From: Clostridiales bacterium
GTDB lineage: Bacteria; Bacillota; Clostridia; Christensenellales; Pumilibacteraceae
Direction: 5' to 3'
Assembly: GCA_015055625.1 (NCBI GenBank)
Contig: SVHU01000005.1
Location: 45,673-109,672, forward strand
Length of the DNA stretch: 64,000 nt
Both the position numbers and the translations under genes were made by a program. The notes under the pieces are model-generated. The model made no database searches and was not told the origin of the DNA. It was given only the letters and a program-made list of their open reading frames with translations. Of the stretch, positions 42,526 through 50,777 are shown in pieces (the stretch's first letter is position 1; every line of letters starts with the position of its first letter).

Positions 42526-43428
42526 ATGAAAGGAATAGTATTTAATATCCAAAAATTTTCGGTAAACGACGGACCGGGAATAAGAACAACCGTATTTTTG
42601 AAAGGTTGTCCGCTATCTTGCACGTGGTGTCATAACCCCGAATCAAAAAGGGCTTTTCCCGAGCTTATGTACAGCGCGGATAAATGCGTTATGTGTGGAA
42701 AATGCGCACACGTATGTCCTAAAAACGTACATTTATTTGAAAATGGCAAGCATATTGTAGTAAGAGAGAATTGCATTGCTTGTGGCAAGTGCGAAGAGGA
42801 ATGTTTGTACGAAGCGTTGGAAATTGCAGGTAAGGAAAAGAGCGTAGAGGAAGTTATTGACGAGGTATTAAAAGACAAGATTTTCTACGAAACGTCAAAC
42901 GGTGGCGTTACGCTTTCGGGAGGAGAGCCTCTTTTACAGTATGAGTTTTCGCTTGAACTGCTAAAAAGAGCAAAGCAAGAGGGGCTACATACCGCGATTG
43001 AAACGTGTGGATATACAAGCGAGGAAAAAATTCGCGAGATAGCCTCTTACGTGGATTTATTCTTGTTTGATTATAAGATTACAAACGATCAGCTACACAA
43101 AAAGTATACAGGGGTGAGCAACGAAAGAATTATACACAACCTAAAAGTTCTGAATTCTTTGGGTAAGCAAATAATTTTGCGTTGTCCTATAATTCCTGGT
43201 ATAAACGATACGGACGAGCATTTTTCGGGCATTGCACGTATAGCTAACGAGCTAGGCTGTGTATCGGAAATTAACGTAGAGCCTTATCATCCGCTTGGAA
43301 AGAGCAAGGCGGAAAAGCTGGGTGTGGAGTATGAGCTTTCCGACCTTAAATTTACCGAAGAAGAGCAAACTCAAGCGTGGATGAAAGCTATTTCTCAAAA
43401 AACTTCAAAGCCCGTAAAAAAGGCGTAA
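42526..43428 (+). CDS. Glycyl-radical enzyme activating protein (PflA-like radical SAM)
   Basis: The 300-residue protein has the radical SAM cluster motif CPLSCTWC, two inserted ferredoxin-type clusters (CVMCGKCAHVCP and CIACGKCEEEC), TLSGGEPLLQ and the DYKITN strand. It installs the glycyl radical on a partner enzyme under anoxic conditions. The two-ferredoxin insert is typical of activases for enzymes other than pyruvate formate-lyase. No partner gene adjoins it: a MATE exporter is upstream and tspO is convergent. ATG 42526 is chosen (GGAG 7 nt upstream) over an in-frame TTG at 42514. Confidence 0.93.
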   Translation: MKGIVFNIQKFSVNDGPGIRTTVFLKGCPLSCTWCHNPESKRAFPELMYSADKCVMCGKCAHVCPKNVHLFENGKHIVVRENCIACGKCEEECLYEALEIAGKEKSVEEVIDEVLKDKIFYETSNGGVTLSGGEPLLQYEFSLELLKRAKQEGLHTAIETCGYTSEEKIREIASYVDLFLFDYKITNDQLHKKYTGVSNERIIHNLKVLNSLGKQIILRCPIIPGINDTDEHFSGIARIANELGCVSEINVEPYHPLGKSKAEKLGVEYELSDLKFTEEEQTQAWMKAISQKTSKPVKKA

Positions 43429-43438
43429 GAAAAAAATT

Positions 43439-43486
43439 ACCGTTACGAAATTCTATTAAAAGGAAGATCGTAACGGTGATTTTTTT
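43439..43486. terminator. Bidirectional terminator
   Basis: A perfect 10-bp stem (43439-43448 with 43468-43477) is followed by T7 on the plus strand; an A-run lies on the other side. Genes on both sides converge here. Confidence 0.85.
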
Positions 43487-43976
43487 AGTTTAGAACCGCA
43501 ATAGAGATGTTTAGGTAGATAGCGAACAGTAGCCACAAAAAGTATGGGATAAGCATAAGTCCCGATACCTTGTTTATGGAAAAAGCAAGTATGGTAAGTG
43601 CAAGCACGCTACCTGTAAGCACGCAATTTACTATCGCTGAAAAGGTAAACGCGTCGAGCGTAAAGAAAATAAATGGCCAAATAAGATTTAACGCAAGCTG
43701 GATGACGTATAATGCGCCGAACGTATATAAAGTTTTTTTATCCTTAGCGTTATATAAAGCAATAAACGCACTAGTTCCCATCATAAAATACAGTATAGGC
43801 CATACGATAGAAAATACAATATCGGGCGGAGTGAGTGCGGGACGAGTATAAGACGTATATCCGCCTGTTGCTCCACTTAGAACTCCTGCCAAAAATCCTA
43901 AAACGATAGTCGCTCCCACGATTATTATAAAAGTAAGTGTGGGGTTTAATTTTTTAATAATGGAAGATTGTTGCAT
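43485..43976 (-). CDS. tspO: TspO/MBR-family membrane protein
   Basis: The 163-residue protein has five hydrophobic segments and the family signature around YTRPALTPPDIVFSIVWPILY, with a later NLIWPFIFF. TspO proteins bind tetrapyrroles and related ligands; roles in porphyrin or stress handling vary. It stands alone between convergent and divergent neighbours. Confidence 0.92.
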   Translation of the reverse strand: MQQSSIIKKLNPTLTFIIIVGATIVLGFLAGVLSGATGGYTSYTRPALTPPDIVFSIVWPILYFMMGTSAFIALYNAKDKKTLYTFGALYVIQLALNLIWPFIFFTLDAFTFSAIVNCVLTGSVLALTILAFSINKVSGLMLIPYFLWLLFAIYLNISIAVLN

Positions 43977-44050
43977 AATTTCACCTCAAATTTATTTTAT
44001 GTAGTTTTGCGTGAAATATGCCTAAATCGCCTAAAAAAATGTAAAAACTC

Positions 44051-44079
44051 TTGCTTTAATAATTTTGTTGTGTTACAAT
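44051..44079 (+). promoter_or_regulatory. Promoter of the GH20-trmL operon
   Basis: TTGCTT (44051-44056), 17-bp spacer, TACAAT (44074-44079). This places the transcript start after 44085 and supports ATG 44110. Confidence 0.7.
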
Positions 44080-44109
44080 ATATGCAAGTATGGTTTTAAG
44101 GAGTTTTTT

Positions 44110-45975
44110 ATGAAATTTAATCTTAAAAATCTTGACGGATTTTTGTATTCAAGACTAATAAAATCTATGCGCCAGTTGTCTATAACAGAAGACGTGGACG
44201 GTATAGTGTTAAAGGCGGAAAAATCGGAAAAAACGGTTATAATCCCCTCTCAAAATGAAGTAACCATAAAGTACGCTAAAACGTATGAGTTTTTCTATGC
44301 GCTAAAGACATATCTTTCCGATCCCGACAAAAAAGACAGTACCGAGATTGTGTGTAAGTTTAACGAGCTTGGCGTTATGATAGACTGTTCTAGAAACGCG
44401 GTTAAGTCTGTTGAGCACGTAAAGGAAATCGTGGATAACCTTGCGCTTATGGGATATAACCAAATTCAGCTTTACACCGAAGATACTTACGAGGTAGAGG
44501 GCGAACCGTATTGGGGTTATATGCGCGGAAGATACACTAGCGCGGAAATTAAAGAGATTGACGAGTACTGTAACGGATATGAGATAGAGCTGGTTCCTTG
44601 TATTCAAACTCTAGCGCATTTAAATCAGCTATTTAGATGGGAAAGATTCAAACGTATTAGAGATATCGATGATATTTTGCTTGCCTCAGATCCTGAAACT
44701 TTGGAGCTTTTCGATAAGGTTTTTGCTTCCCTTGCCAAGAATTTTACGTCCAGAAAAGTGCATATCGGTATGGACGAAGCTCACCTTGTAGGAAGAGGAA
44801 AGTGGCTTGATAAATACGGCTACGAGAAGGGCATCAAGGTAATGATGGACCACCTCAAAAAGATTTTGGAGATTGCGGATAAGTATGGTTTTGTGTGCGA
44901 GATGTGGAGCGATATGTTTTTCCGCTTGCAGTTTGGTGGACGCGCGCGCCCGGGTGTGGACGAGCCCATGCTTTGTCAAGAGTTTGTAGACCTTGCGCCA
45001 AAAAACGTAAGACTTGTGTACTGGGATTATTATCAGACAGAGCAAGCGCCTTACGAGAAAATGATTGACCGTCATTATCAGTTCCCCAACGAGATTGTGT
45101 TTGCAGGTGGAGCGTGGAATTGGAGAGGTTATGCGCCTCACAACAAGTTCTCCGATCTTGCAACCGAAAATGCGTTTAAGGCATGCGTAAACAAAGGCGT
45201 TAAAAACGTATTCCTTACAATGTGGGGCGACGATGCGGCGGAGTGCTCGGTGCTTGCGCTTCTTTCCTCGCTTTGCTATGCGTCTGACTTTGCGTACGGA
45301 GAGGATAACCACGAAAAATCATTCTTTGCTTTAGCTGGAATTTCCAAGGAAGACTTTTTGACGTTGGACCTTGTAAACGATATAAAAACCAAAACTGTTC
45401 ATAATAACTGTTTGAGTAAAACAGCGTTCTTTAACGATCCTTTGTACGGACTTTACGATCCGCTTCTTATTGAGGGCGAGGGCGAAAAATTCAAAGAAAT
45501 CGCTATACGTATTGCAAAAGCGAAGACAGCGGCAGGCAAATACGCATACCTTTTTGACAATATGGAAAAGTTTGCCGAGGTTTTGGAACTTAAGTGGGAT
45601 TTGGGCGTAAAGACAAGAAGATTGTATAAAAACGGCGACAAAAAAGGATTGAAAAATCTTATTAAAACCGCATACAAACCGTTGCTTAAGAGAATAGAAA
45701 AGTTTTGGGATTCGTTTAAGTATATGTGGAACAAAGAGAACAAACCGTACGGTCTTGAAATTCAAACGGTTAGATTTGGTGGCGTTTTACTTAGAATGAA
45801 GCAATGTATATCCATTTTGGAAGACTACGTTAAGGGCAAGACAAGCCGTATCGACGAGCTTGAACAAGAGCTTTTAGATCCCGAAATAGAGAATTATAAA
45901 AAACCGCGCGATAGCGCGCAATGTATGTACGTTGAAACCATTTCAGCTAACGCATATACGCATTTTAGACCATAA
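44110..45975 (+). CDS. GH20 beta-N-acetylhexosaminidase (GcnA-like)
   Basis: The 621-residue protein has the GH20 catalytic pair Asp222-Glu223 in HIGMDEAH, an LGVMIDCSRNAV start to the barrel, and Trp-rich substrate-site segments (VYWDYYQ, GGAWNWRGY, TMWGDD). It has no signal peptide, so it works in the cytosol on imported GlcNAc/GalNAc-containing oligosaccharides. The motif layout fits the streptococcal GcnA branch. AAGGAG precedes ATG 44110. trmL follows 9 bp later. Confidence 0.9.
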   Translation: MKFNLKNLDGFLYSRLIKSMRQLSITEDVDGIVLKAEKSEKTVIIPSQNEVTIKYAKTYEFFYALKTYLSDPDKKDSTEIVCKFNELGVMIDCSRNAVKSVEHVKEIVDNLALMGYNQIQLYTEDTYEVEGEPYWGYMRGRYTSAEIKEIDEYCNGYEIELVPCIQTLAHLNQLFRWERFKRIRDIDDILLASDPETLELFDKVFASLAKNFTSRKVHIGMDEAHLVGRGKWLDKYGYEKGIKVMMDHLKKILEIADKYGFVCEMWSDMFFRLQFGGRARPGVDEPMLCQEFVDLAPKNVRLVYWDYYQTEQAPYEKMIDRHYQFPNEIVFAGGAWNWRGYAPHNKFSDLATENAFKACVNKGVKNVFLTMWGDDAAECSVLALLSSLCYASDFAYGEDNHEKSFFALAGISKEDFLTLDLVNDIKTKTVHNNCLSKTAFFNDPLYGLYDPLLIEGEGEKFKEIAIRIAKAKTAAGKYAYLFDNMEKFAEVLELKWDLGVKTRRLYKNGDKKGLKNLIKTAYKPLLKRIEKFWDSFKYMWNKENKPYGLEIQTVRFGGVLLRMKQCISILEDYVKGKTSRIDELEQELLDPEIENYKKPRDSAQCMYVETISANAYTHFRP

Positions 45976-45984
45976 GGAACAGTT

Positions 45985-46461
45985 ATGATAAATATAGTAC
46001 TTGTAGAACCGGAAATACCACAAAACACAGGCAATATTTCTCGAACGTGCGCTTGTACGGGTTGCGCTTTGCATCTTGTTCGTCCGTTTGGCTTTGAAAT
46101 AAGCGACAGGACGGTTAAAAGAGCGGGGCTGGACTACTGGGATAAGTTAGAGATTTATTACTACGACAGTCTTGCTGAGTTTTTGGAAAAGCATAAAAAC
46201 GATAAACTGTACCTTTGCAGTACAAAAGCGCAAAAGAACTACTGCGACGTAAAGTTCGAAGACGATTGTTATCTGCTTTTTGGTAAGGAAACCAAGGGCT
46301 TACCCGAAAGTTTGATTTTTGACAACTACGATAACGCAATCCGTATTCCAATGAAAGGCGAAGTGCGTTCGCTCAACCTTTCAAACTCTGTTGCAATCGT
46401 GTTGTACGAAGCATTGCGCCAGCACGGCTTTTACGGCTTTGACACGCATATAAAAGAATAG
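45985..46461 (+). CDS. trmL: tRNA (cytidine(34)-2'-O)-methyltransferase TrmL
   Basis: The 158-residue SPOUT protein has the N-terminal EPEIPQNTGNISRTCA, LLFGKETKGLP and the trefoil-knot IPMKGEVRSLNLSNSVA that binds SAM. It methylates the wobble ribose of tRNA-Leu isoacceptors. AAGGAA precedes the ATG. It is cotranscribed with the GH20 gene although unrelated in role. Confidence 0.95.
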   Translation: MINIVLVEPEIPQNTGNISRTCACTGCALHLVRPFGFEISDRTVKRAGLDYWDKLEIYYYDSLAEFLEKHKNDKLYLCSTKAQKNYCDVKFEDDCYLLFGKETKGLPESLIFDNYDNAIRIPMKGEVRSLNLSNSVAIVLYEALRQHGFYGFDTHIKE

Positions 46462-46467
46462 AATACT

Positions 46468-46501
46468 AAAAACACTATCGACAACCTCGGTAGTGTTTTT
46501 T
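46468..46501 (+). terminator. Terminator of GH20-trmL
   Basis: A 13-bp stem (46468-46480 with 46488-46500, one G-T pair) ends in a T-run. Confidence 0.9.
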
Positions 46502-46556
46502 AGTGTGCTTAGGATCGTTATGAGATAAAGCAATTGTGGTAAATGTGTTTTTATTC

Positions 46557-46585
46557 TTGACAGCAATATTTGTAGATGTTATAAT
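46557..46585 (+). promoter_or_regulatory. Consensus promoter of the LRR lipoprotein
   Basis: TTGACA (46557-46562), 17-bp spacer, TATAAT (46580-46585): all positions match. Confidence 0.85.
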
Positions 46586-46640
46586 TTTATTATTACAAAT
46601 TTAGGTAAATAGATAGAATAGTCGAGGAGATAATTGTAAA

Positions 46641-49600
46641 ATGAAAAGAAAAACGATATGGCTTTTATTAGTAATTACAATTGTATGTATTTTATCTTTA
46701 GGATTGATAGGATGTGGAGATTCTAATAAATCCAAAGATTCGTTTACTTTTAACGATGAATTTATTGTGGACGACGTAGACGTTTATTTAACGGTGGAAA
46801 ATAAAGTTGAAACTTTTTATTTCCCAGGTATGGCAACACTAGAAGGGAAAGCAAGTTTTTCAATTTATTGGGATGAAGATTGCAAGCGTGATGTAAATAG
46901 TGATGAAGTATATCTTGATATAGGTGAAAATAAATTTTACGTTGTAGCAACGGTAAATGGAAAGGATACGTTGTATTACTTGTCGGTTTATCGCAATCAC
47001 ATCTTTACTGCAACTTTTGAAACAAATTGCGAAACGGTTGTTCCTTCACAAACTTTAGAGGAAGGAAAATTAATAACTGAACCCCAAATTATTCCCGAAA
47101 GATATGGATATGTTTTTAAGGGTTGGAATTATGTTTTTTCAAAACCAATAACAGATAATATTACAATTTCTGCAGTATGGGAATCTCATCTTGGAACTGT
47201 TAAGTTTGATGGAAATGGAGCAACAAACGGGGAAACTGAATCTGTGCAGATTTGTATCAACGACAGCAAAACGTTAAGCATGAATGGATTTAAGAAGGAC
47301 GGTTATCATTTTGTGGGCTGGGCAACAACCGCTGATGGCAAAGTAGAGTATGAAGACGGCGCAATCTATACAATGAAAACAGATGCTGAGTATACGTTAT
47401 ATGCAGTATGGGCAGAAGGCAGTGAAGGCTTGGTATATAGTATATCCAATAATCAGTGTACGATAACAAAGTATATGGGCAGTGTTACGAGCGTAGTAAT
47501 TCCTTCGTATTATGGTACTTATCCAGTAACAAGTATAGGCGATTCTGCGTTCTATAATTGTTCAAGCTTAACAAGTATAACAATTCCTGCTAACGTAACA
47601 AGTATAGGGGAAAATGTGTTCTCAGGTTGTGATAAACTTACAATTTTCTGTGAGGCGGAAAGTAAGCCAAGCAATTGGAGTGGTAGCTGGAATTCGTATA
47701 AACCAGTTGTTTGGAATTGTAAAAATAATAAGTTGGCAACTGATGGATATGAGTATATAACAGTAAACGGAATAAATTATGCAATAAAGGATGAGGAAGC
47801 GAAAGTTGTAGGAACAAATGTATGTGGAGATATTGTAATACCAAGTACAATTACTTATAATTCAACTACTTATCCAGTAACAAGTATAGGGAATTGGGCG
47901 TTCGGTAATTGTGATAGCTTAACAAGCGTAACGTTTGAAGATAGCAGTAAGTTGACAAGTATAGGGGATTGGGCGTTCGGTAATTGTACAAGCTTAACAA
48001 GCGTAATGTTTGGAGAAAACAGCCAGTTAACAAGTATAGGCGGAAGAGTATTTTATAATTGTTCAAGCCTAACAAGCGTAACAATTCCTGATAGTGTAAC
48101 AAGCATAGAGGGTGCTGTGTTCGGTAATTGCACAAGCTTAACAAGCGTAACGTTTGAAGATAGCAGTAAGTTGACAAGTATAGGGGATTGGGCGTTCGGT
48201 AATTGCACAAGCTTAACAAGCGTAATGTTTGGAGAAAACAGCCAGTTAACAAGTATAGGCGAAAGAGTATTTTATAATTGTAGTAGTTTAACAAGAATAG
48301 AGATTCCAAGTGGTGTAACAAGTATAGGGGAAAGAGTATTTTATAATTGCACAAGCTTAACAAGCGTAACGTTTGGAGATAGCAGTAAGTTGACAAATAT
48401 AGGCTCTTCTGCGTTCGATTATTGCACAAGCTTAACAAGCGTAACGTTTGGAGAAAACAGCCAGTTAACAAGTATAGGCGAAAGAGTATTTTATAATTGT
48501 AGTAGTTTAACAAGAATAGAGATTCCAAGTAGTGTAACAAGTATAGGCGATCGTGCGTTCTATAATTGTGATAGCTTAACAAGCATAACAATTCCAAGTA
48601 GTGTAACAAGTATAGGCTCTTCTGCGTTCGATAATTGCTCAAGCCTAACAAGCATAATGTTTGGAGAAAACAGCCAGTTAACAAGTATAGGCGAAAGAGC
48701 ATTTTATAATTGTAGTAGTTTAACAAGAATAGAGATTCCAAGTAGTGTAACAAGTATAGGGGGAAATGTGTTCTATGATTGTGAAAAACTTACAATCTAT
48801 TGCGAGCTGGAAAGTAAGCCAAGCAGTTGGGCTAGTGATTGGAATATAGTTAGTCCAGTTGTTTGGAATTGTAAAAATAATAATTTAGCAACTGATGGAT
48901 ATGAGTATGTAACAGTAAACGGAATAAATTATACAATAAGGGATGAGAAAGCAAAAGTTGTAGGCACAAATGCAAGGGGAGATATTGTAATACCAAGTAC
49001 AATTACTTATAATTCAACTACTTATCCAGTAACAAGCATAGAGGATTACGCGTTCTATAATTGCACAAGCTTAACAAGCATAACAATTCCAGACAGTGTA
49101 ACAAGTATAAGAGAATATGCGTTCCGTAATTGCACAAGCTTAACAAGCATAACAATTCCAGACAGTGTAACAAGTATAAGAGAATATGCGTTCTATTATT
49201 GCACAAGCTTAACAAGCGTAATGTTTGGAGAAAACAGCCAGTTAACAAGTATAGGCGAAAGAGTATTTTATAATTGTAGTAGTTTAACAAGAATAGAGAT
49301 TCCAAGTAGTGTAACAAGTGTGAATTCTTCTGCGTTCTATTATTGCACAAGCTTAACAAGCGTAACGTTTGAAGATAGCAGTAAGTTGACAAGTATAGGG
49401 GGTTGGGCGTTCGGTAATTGCACAAGCTTAACAAGCGTAACGTTTGGAGAAAACAGCCAGTTAACAAGTATAGGCGATAATGCGTTCCGTAATTGCAGAA
49501 GCTTAACAAGTATAACAATTCCAGATAGTGTAACAAGTATAGGGGATCGTGCGTTCGATTCTTGCACAAGCTTAACAAGCATAACAATTCCAAGTAGTGT

Positions 49601-49739
49601 AACAATTATAGGTGCTTATGCGTTCGATGATTGTGAAAAACTTATAATTTTCTGCGAAGTAGCAAATAAGCCAAGCGATTGGAGTTATAGTTGGAATAGT
49701 TCACATCGTCCTATTGAATGGGGATATAAGAGTGAGTAA
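46641..49739 (+). CDS. BspA-type leucine-rich-repeat surface lipoprotein
   Basis: The 1032-residue protein has a lipoprotein signal (LIGC, Cys25), a beta domain, two InlB-type repeats (~128-180 and ~186-260), then BspA/TpLRR repeats of ~23 residues to the end (pattern LTSIGxxAFYNCSSLTSITIP). Three blocks each close with a Cys-Glu...KPSxW...WN motif, and the first two of the block joints are followed by a repeated NLATDGYEYxTVNGINY unit, so whole blocks were duplicated. Such proteins often bind host or bacterial surfaces; the target is unknown. The codons differ from most of the window (TTA, ATA and AGT in place of CTT, ATT and TCT), which suggests recent spread or transfer. Confidence 0.9.
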   Translation: MKRKTIWLLLVITIVCILSLGLIGCGDSNKSKDSFTFNDEFIVDDVDVYLTVENKVETFYFPGMATLEGKASFSIYWDEDCKRDVNSDEVYLDIGENKFYVVATVNGKDTLYYLSVYRNHIFTATFETNCETVVPSQTLEEGKLITEPQIIPERYGYVFKGWNYVFSKPITDNITISAVWESHLGTVKFDGNGATNGETESVQICINDSKTLSMNGFKKDGYHFVGWATTADGKVEYEDGAIYTMKTDAEYTLYAVWAEGSEGLVYSISNNQCTITKYMGSVTSVVIPSYYGTYPVTSIGDSAFYNCSSLTSITIPANVTSIGENVFSGCDKLTIFCEAESKPSNWSGSWNSYKPVVWNCKNNKLATDGYEYITVNGINYAIKDEEAKVVGTNVCGDIVIPSTITYNSTTYPVTSIGNWAFGNCDSLTSVTFEDSSKLTSIGDWAFGNCTSLTSVMFGENSQLTSIGGRVFYNCSSLTSVTIPDSVTSIEGAVFGNCTSLTSVTFEDSSKLTSIGDWAFGNCTSLTSVMFGENSQLTSIGERVFYNCSSLTRIEIPSGVTSIGERVFYNCTSLTSVTFGDSSKLTNIGSSAFDYCTSLTSVTFGENSQLTSIGERVFYNCSSLTRIEIPSSVTSIGDRAFYNCDSLTSITIPSSVTSIGSSAFDNCSSLTSIMFGENSQLTSIGERAFYNCSSLTRIEIPSSVTSIGGNVFYDCEKLTIYCELESKPSSWASDWNIVSPVVWNCKNNNLATDGYEYVTVNGINYTIRDEKAKVVGTNARGDIVIPSTITYNSTTYPVTSIEDYAFYNCTSLTSITIPDSVTSIREYAFRNCTSLTSITIPDSVTSIREYAFYYCTSLTSVMFGENSQLTSIGERVFYNCSSLTRIEIPSSVTSVNSSAFYYCTSLTSVTFEDSSKLTSIGGWAFGNCTSLTSVTFGENSQLTSIGDNAFRNCRSLTSITIPDSVTSIGDRAFDSCTSLTSITIPSSVTIIGAYAFDDCEKLIIFCEVANKPSDWSYSWNSSHRPIEWGYKSE
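47880..49640 (+). repeat. DNA-level repeats within the LRR gene
   Basis: Units of about 69-78 bp encoding the LRRs are nearly identical in DNA (for example TGCACAAGCTTAACAAGC recurs many times), and a segment at ~47640-47900 recurs at ~48790-49050. The array invites recombination and length change. Confidence 0.9.
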
Positions 49740-49766
49740 AGATTATATAAATTAATGGGAATAACC

Positions 49767-49796
49767 AAAAAACTGCGATACGTATCGCAGTTTTTT
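49767..49796. terminator. Terminator of the LRR gene
   Basis: A perfect 30-bp palindrome (centre between 49781 and 49782) has an A6 run at its start and a T6 run at its end. Confidence 0.88.
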
Positions 49797-49845
49797 GTAT
49801 GTAAAAGTGTAAGTAATAACGTTTTGCGGTGGAGTGTTGTTTTAT

Positions 49846-50180
49846 GAGATTGCCACGTCGCGAAGCTCTTCGCAATGACATGGGTGAGGTACGATAGCAC
49901 GTCGCGGTGCTTCTCGCAATGACATGAGTGAGGTACGATAGCACGTCGCGGTGCTTCTCGCAATGACATGAGTGAGGTACGATAGCACGTCGCGGTGCTT
50001 CTCGCAATGACATGGGTGAGGTACGATAGCACGTCGCGGTGCTCCTCGCAATGACAGGAGGGGTACGATAGCACGTCGCGGTGCTCCTCGCAATGACAGG
50101 AGGGATACGATAGCACGTCGCGGTGCTCCTCGCAATGACAGAGGGGTACGGTTGCATGTCGCGGTGCTTCTTGTAATGAC
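49846..50180. repeat. REP-like tandem array, eight units of 41-44 bp
   Basis: CACGTCGCG or its variant starts at 49854, 49898, 49942, 49986, 50030, 50072, 50114 and 50155 (periods 44, 44, 44, 44, 42, 42, 41). Each unit holds a GTCGCGG...TCGCAATGAC core that can fold. The first unit keeps a fuller form beginning GAGATTGCCACG, resembling the widespread CATTGCGA...GTGGCAATC type of bacterial repeat. The stretch from 50181 to 50298 holds decayed pieces. No credible gene lies in 49740-50519. Confidence 0.92.
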
Positions 50181-50298
50181 GGTAGAGCGTACTCTGATAT
50201 TTACGTTGTGTTGTTCTTGCAATGATAGATAGAGAGTTCTTCGAACTTATTGTGTTGCTTTTATAATGATATACAAAGCGCGCTCTGATATTCATGAC

Positions 50299-50328
50299 GT
50301 CATTGCGAGCGTATGCGAAGCAATCCCC
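50299..50328 (-). repeat. Inverted single copy of the REP-like unit
   Basis: GTCATTGCGAG...GAAGCAATCCCC reads as the complement of the array units, in opposite orientation, 120 bp after the array. Confidence 0.8.
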
Positions 50329-50454
50329 AGTAGCGCCCCTTAGACAAAACTAATTATTATATTCTGTTATAAACGAGCTTTTATAAAGGGTTCTTTATAG
50401 GTGTAGGGGTAAGGGTGCTATAATCTAAATTTTTAAGTATTTTTTTGATATGAC

Positions 50455-50483
50455 TTGACATTATAATTAGACTGTTTTATAAT
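50455..50483 (+). promoter_or_regulatory. Consensus promoter of the membrane-protein cassette
   Basis: TTGACA (50455-50460), 17-bp spacer, TATAAT (50478-50483): a full match, suggesting strong expression. Confidence 0.88.
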
Positions 50484-50519
50484 CATATTATATAATTTTA
50501 TTTATACAAAGGAGCTAAA

Positions 50520-50765
50520 ATGGAAAGAAACGTTAAACTTAAGTTGGCTGGATCTATTTTATTGCTTATTGCCTCGCTAATGTTGACAGGTATGGCGATA
50601 GCAAAGATAGGTCTTATATTTGCATCTATTGTTTGTATGTGTACGTGCGACAAGCCAAACAAAAAGCTTGCGATTGCAGGTATGATTGTACTGATCGTGT
50701 TGGCGGTATTAGATTTGGGCTTTAGTTTTAGTCCTTATTACGTACCCGTGTATATGATGTTTTAG
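50520..50765 (+). CDS. Small two-segment membrane protein, cassette gene 1
   Basis: The 81-residue protein has two or three hydrophobic segments around a TCDKPNKK turn. It is not a recognised family. It resembles the N-terminal ~75 residues of cassette gene 3 at 51850, which has KYRLVSSILFLI in place of KLKLAGSILLLI and TCNNPNKK in place of TCDKPNKK. AAAGGAG precedes the ATG. Gene 2 begins 12 bp later. Confidence 0.75.
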   Translation: MERNVKLKLAGSILLLIASLMLTGMAIAKIGLIFASIVCMCTCDKPNKKLAIAGMIVLIVLAVLDLGFSFSPYYVPVYMMF

Positions 50766-50777
50766 GAGGAAATGAAA

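Noticed and set aside
44686..45312. Minus-strand ORF of 208 aa
   Set aside because: Antisense to the GH20 catalytic region, whose motifs are unmistakable.
47866..48753. Long minus-strand ORF (295 aa), with a similar one at 49018-49605
   Set aside because: Antisense shadow of the LRR repeats: Leu/Tyr-rich periodic translation with the same unit length and no ribosome site.
49846..50180. CRISPR array
   Set aside because: There are no distinct spacers; the 41-44-bp units are repeated end to end, and no cas gene is nearby.
49685..50295. Minus-strand ORFs of 126-194 aa across the REP-like array
   Set aside because: Three overlapping frames are all open because the 41-44-bp units lack stops; the proteins are repeated Arg/Ser/His strings without a start site.
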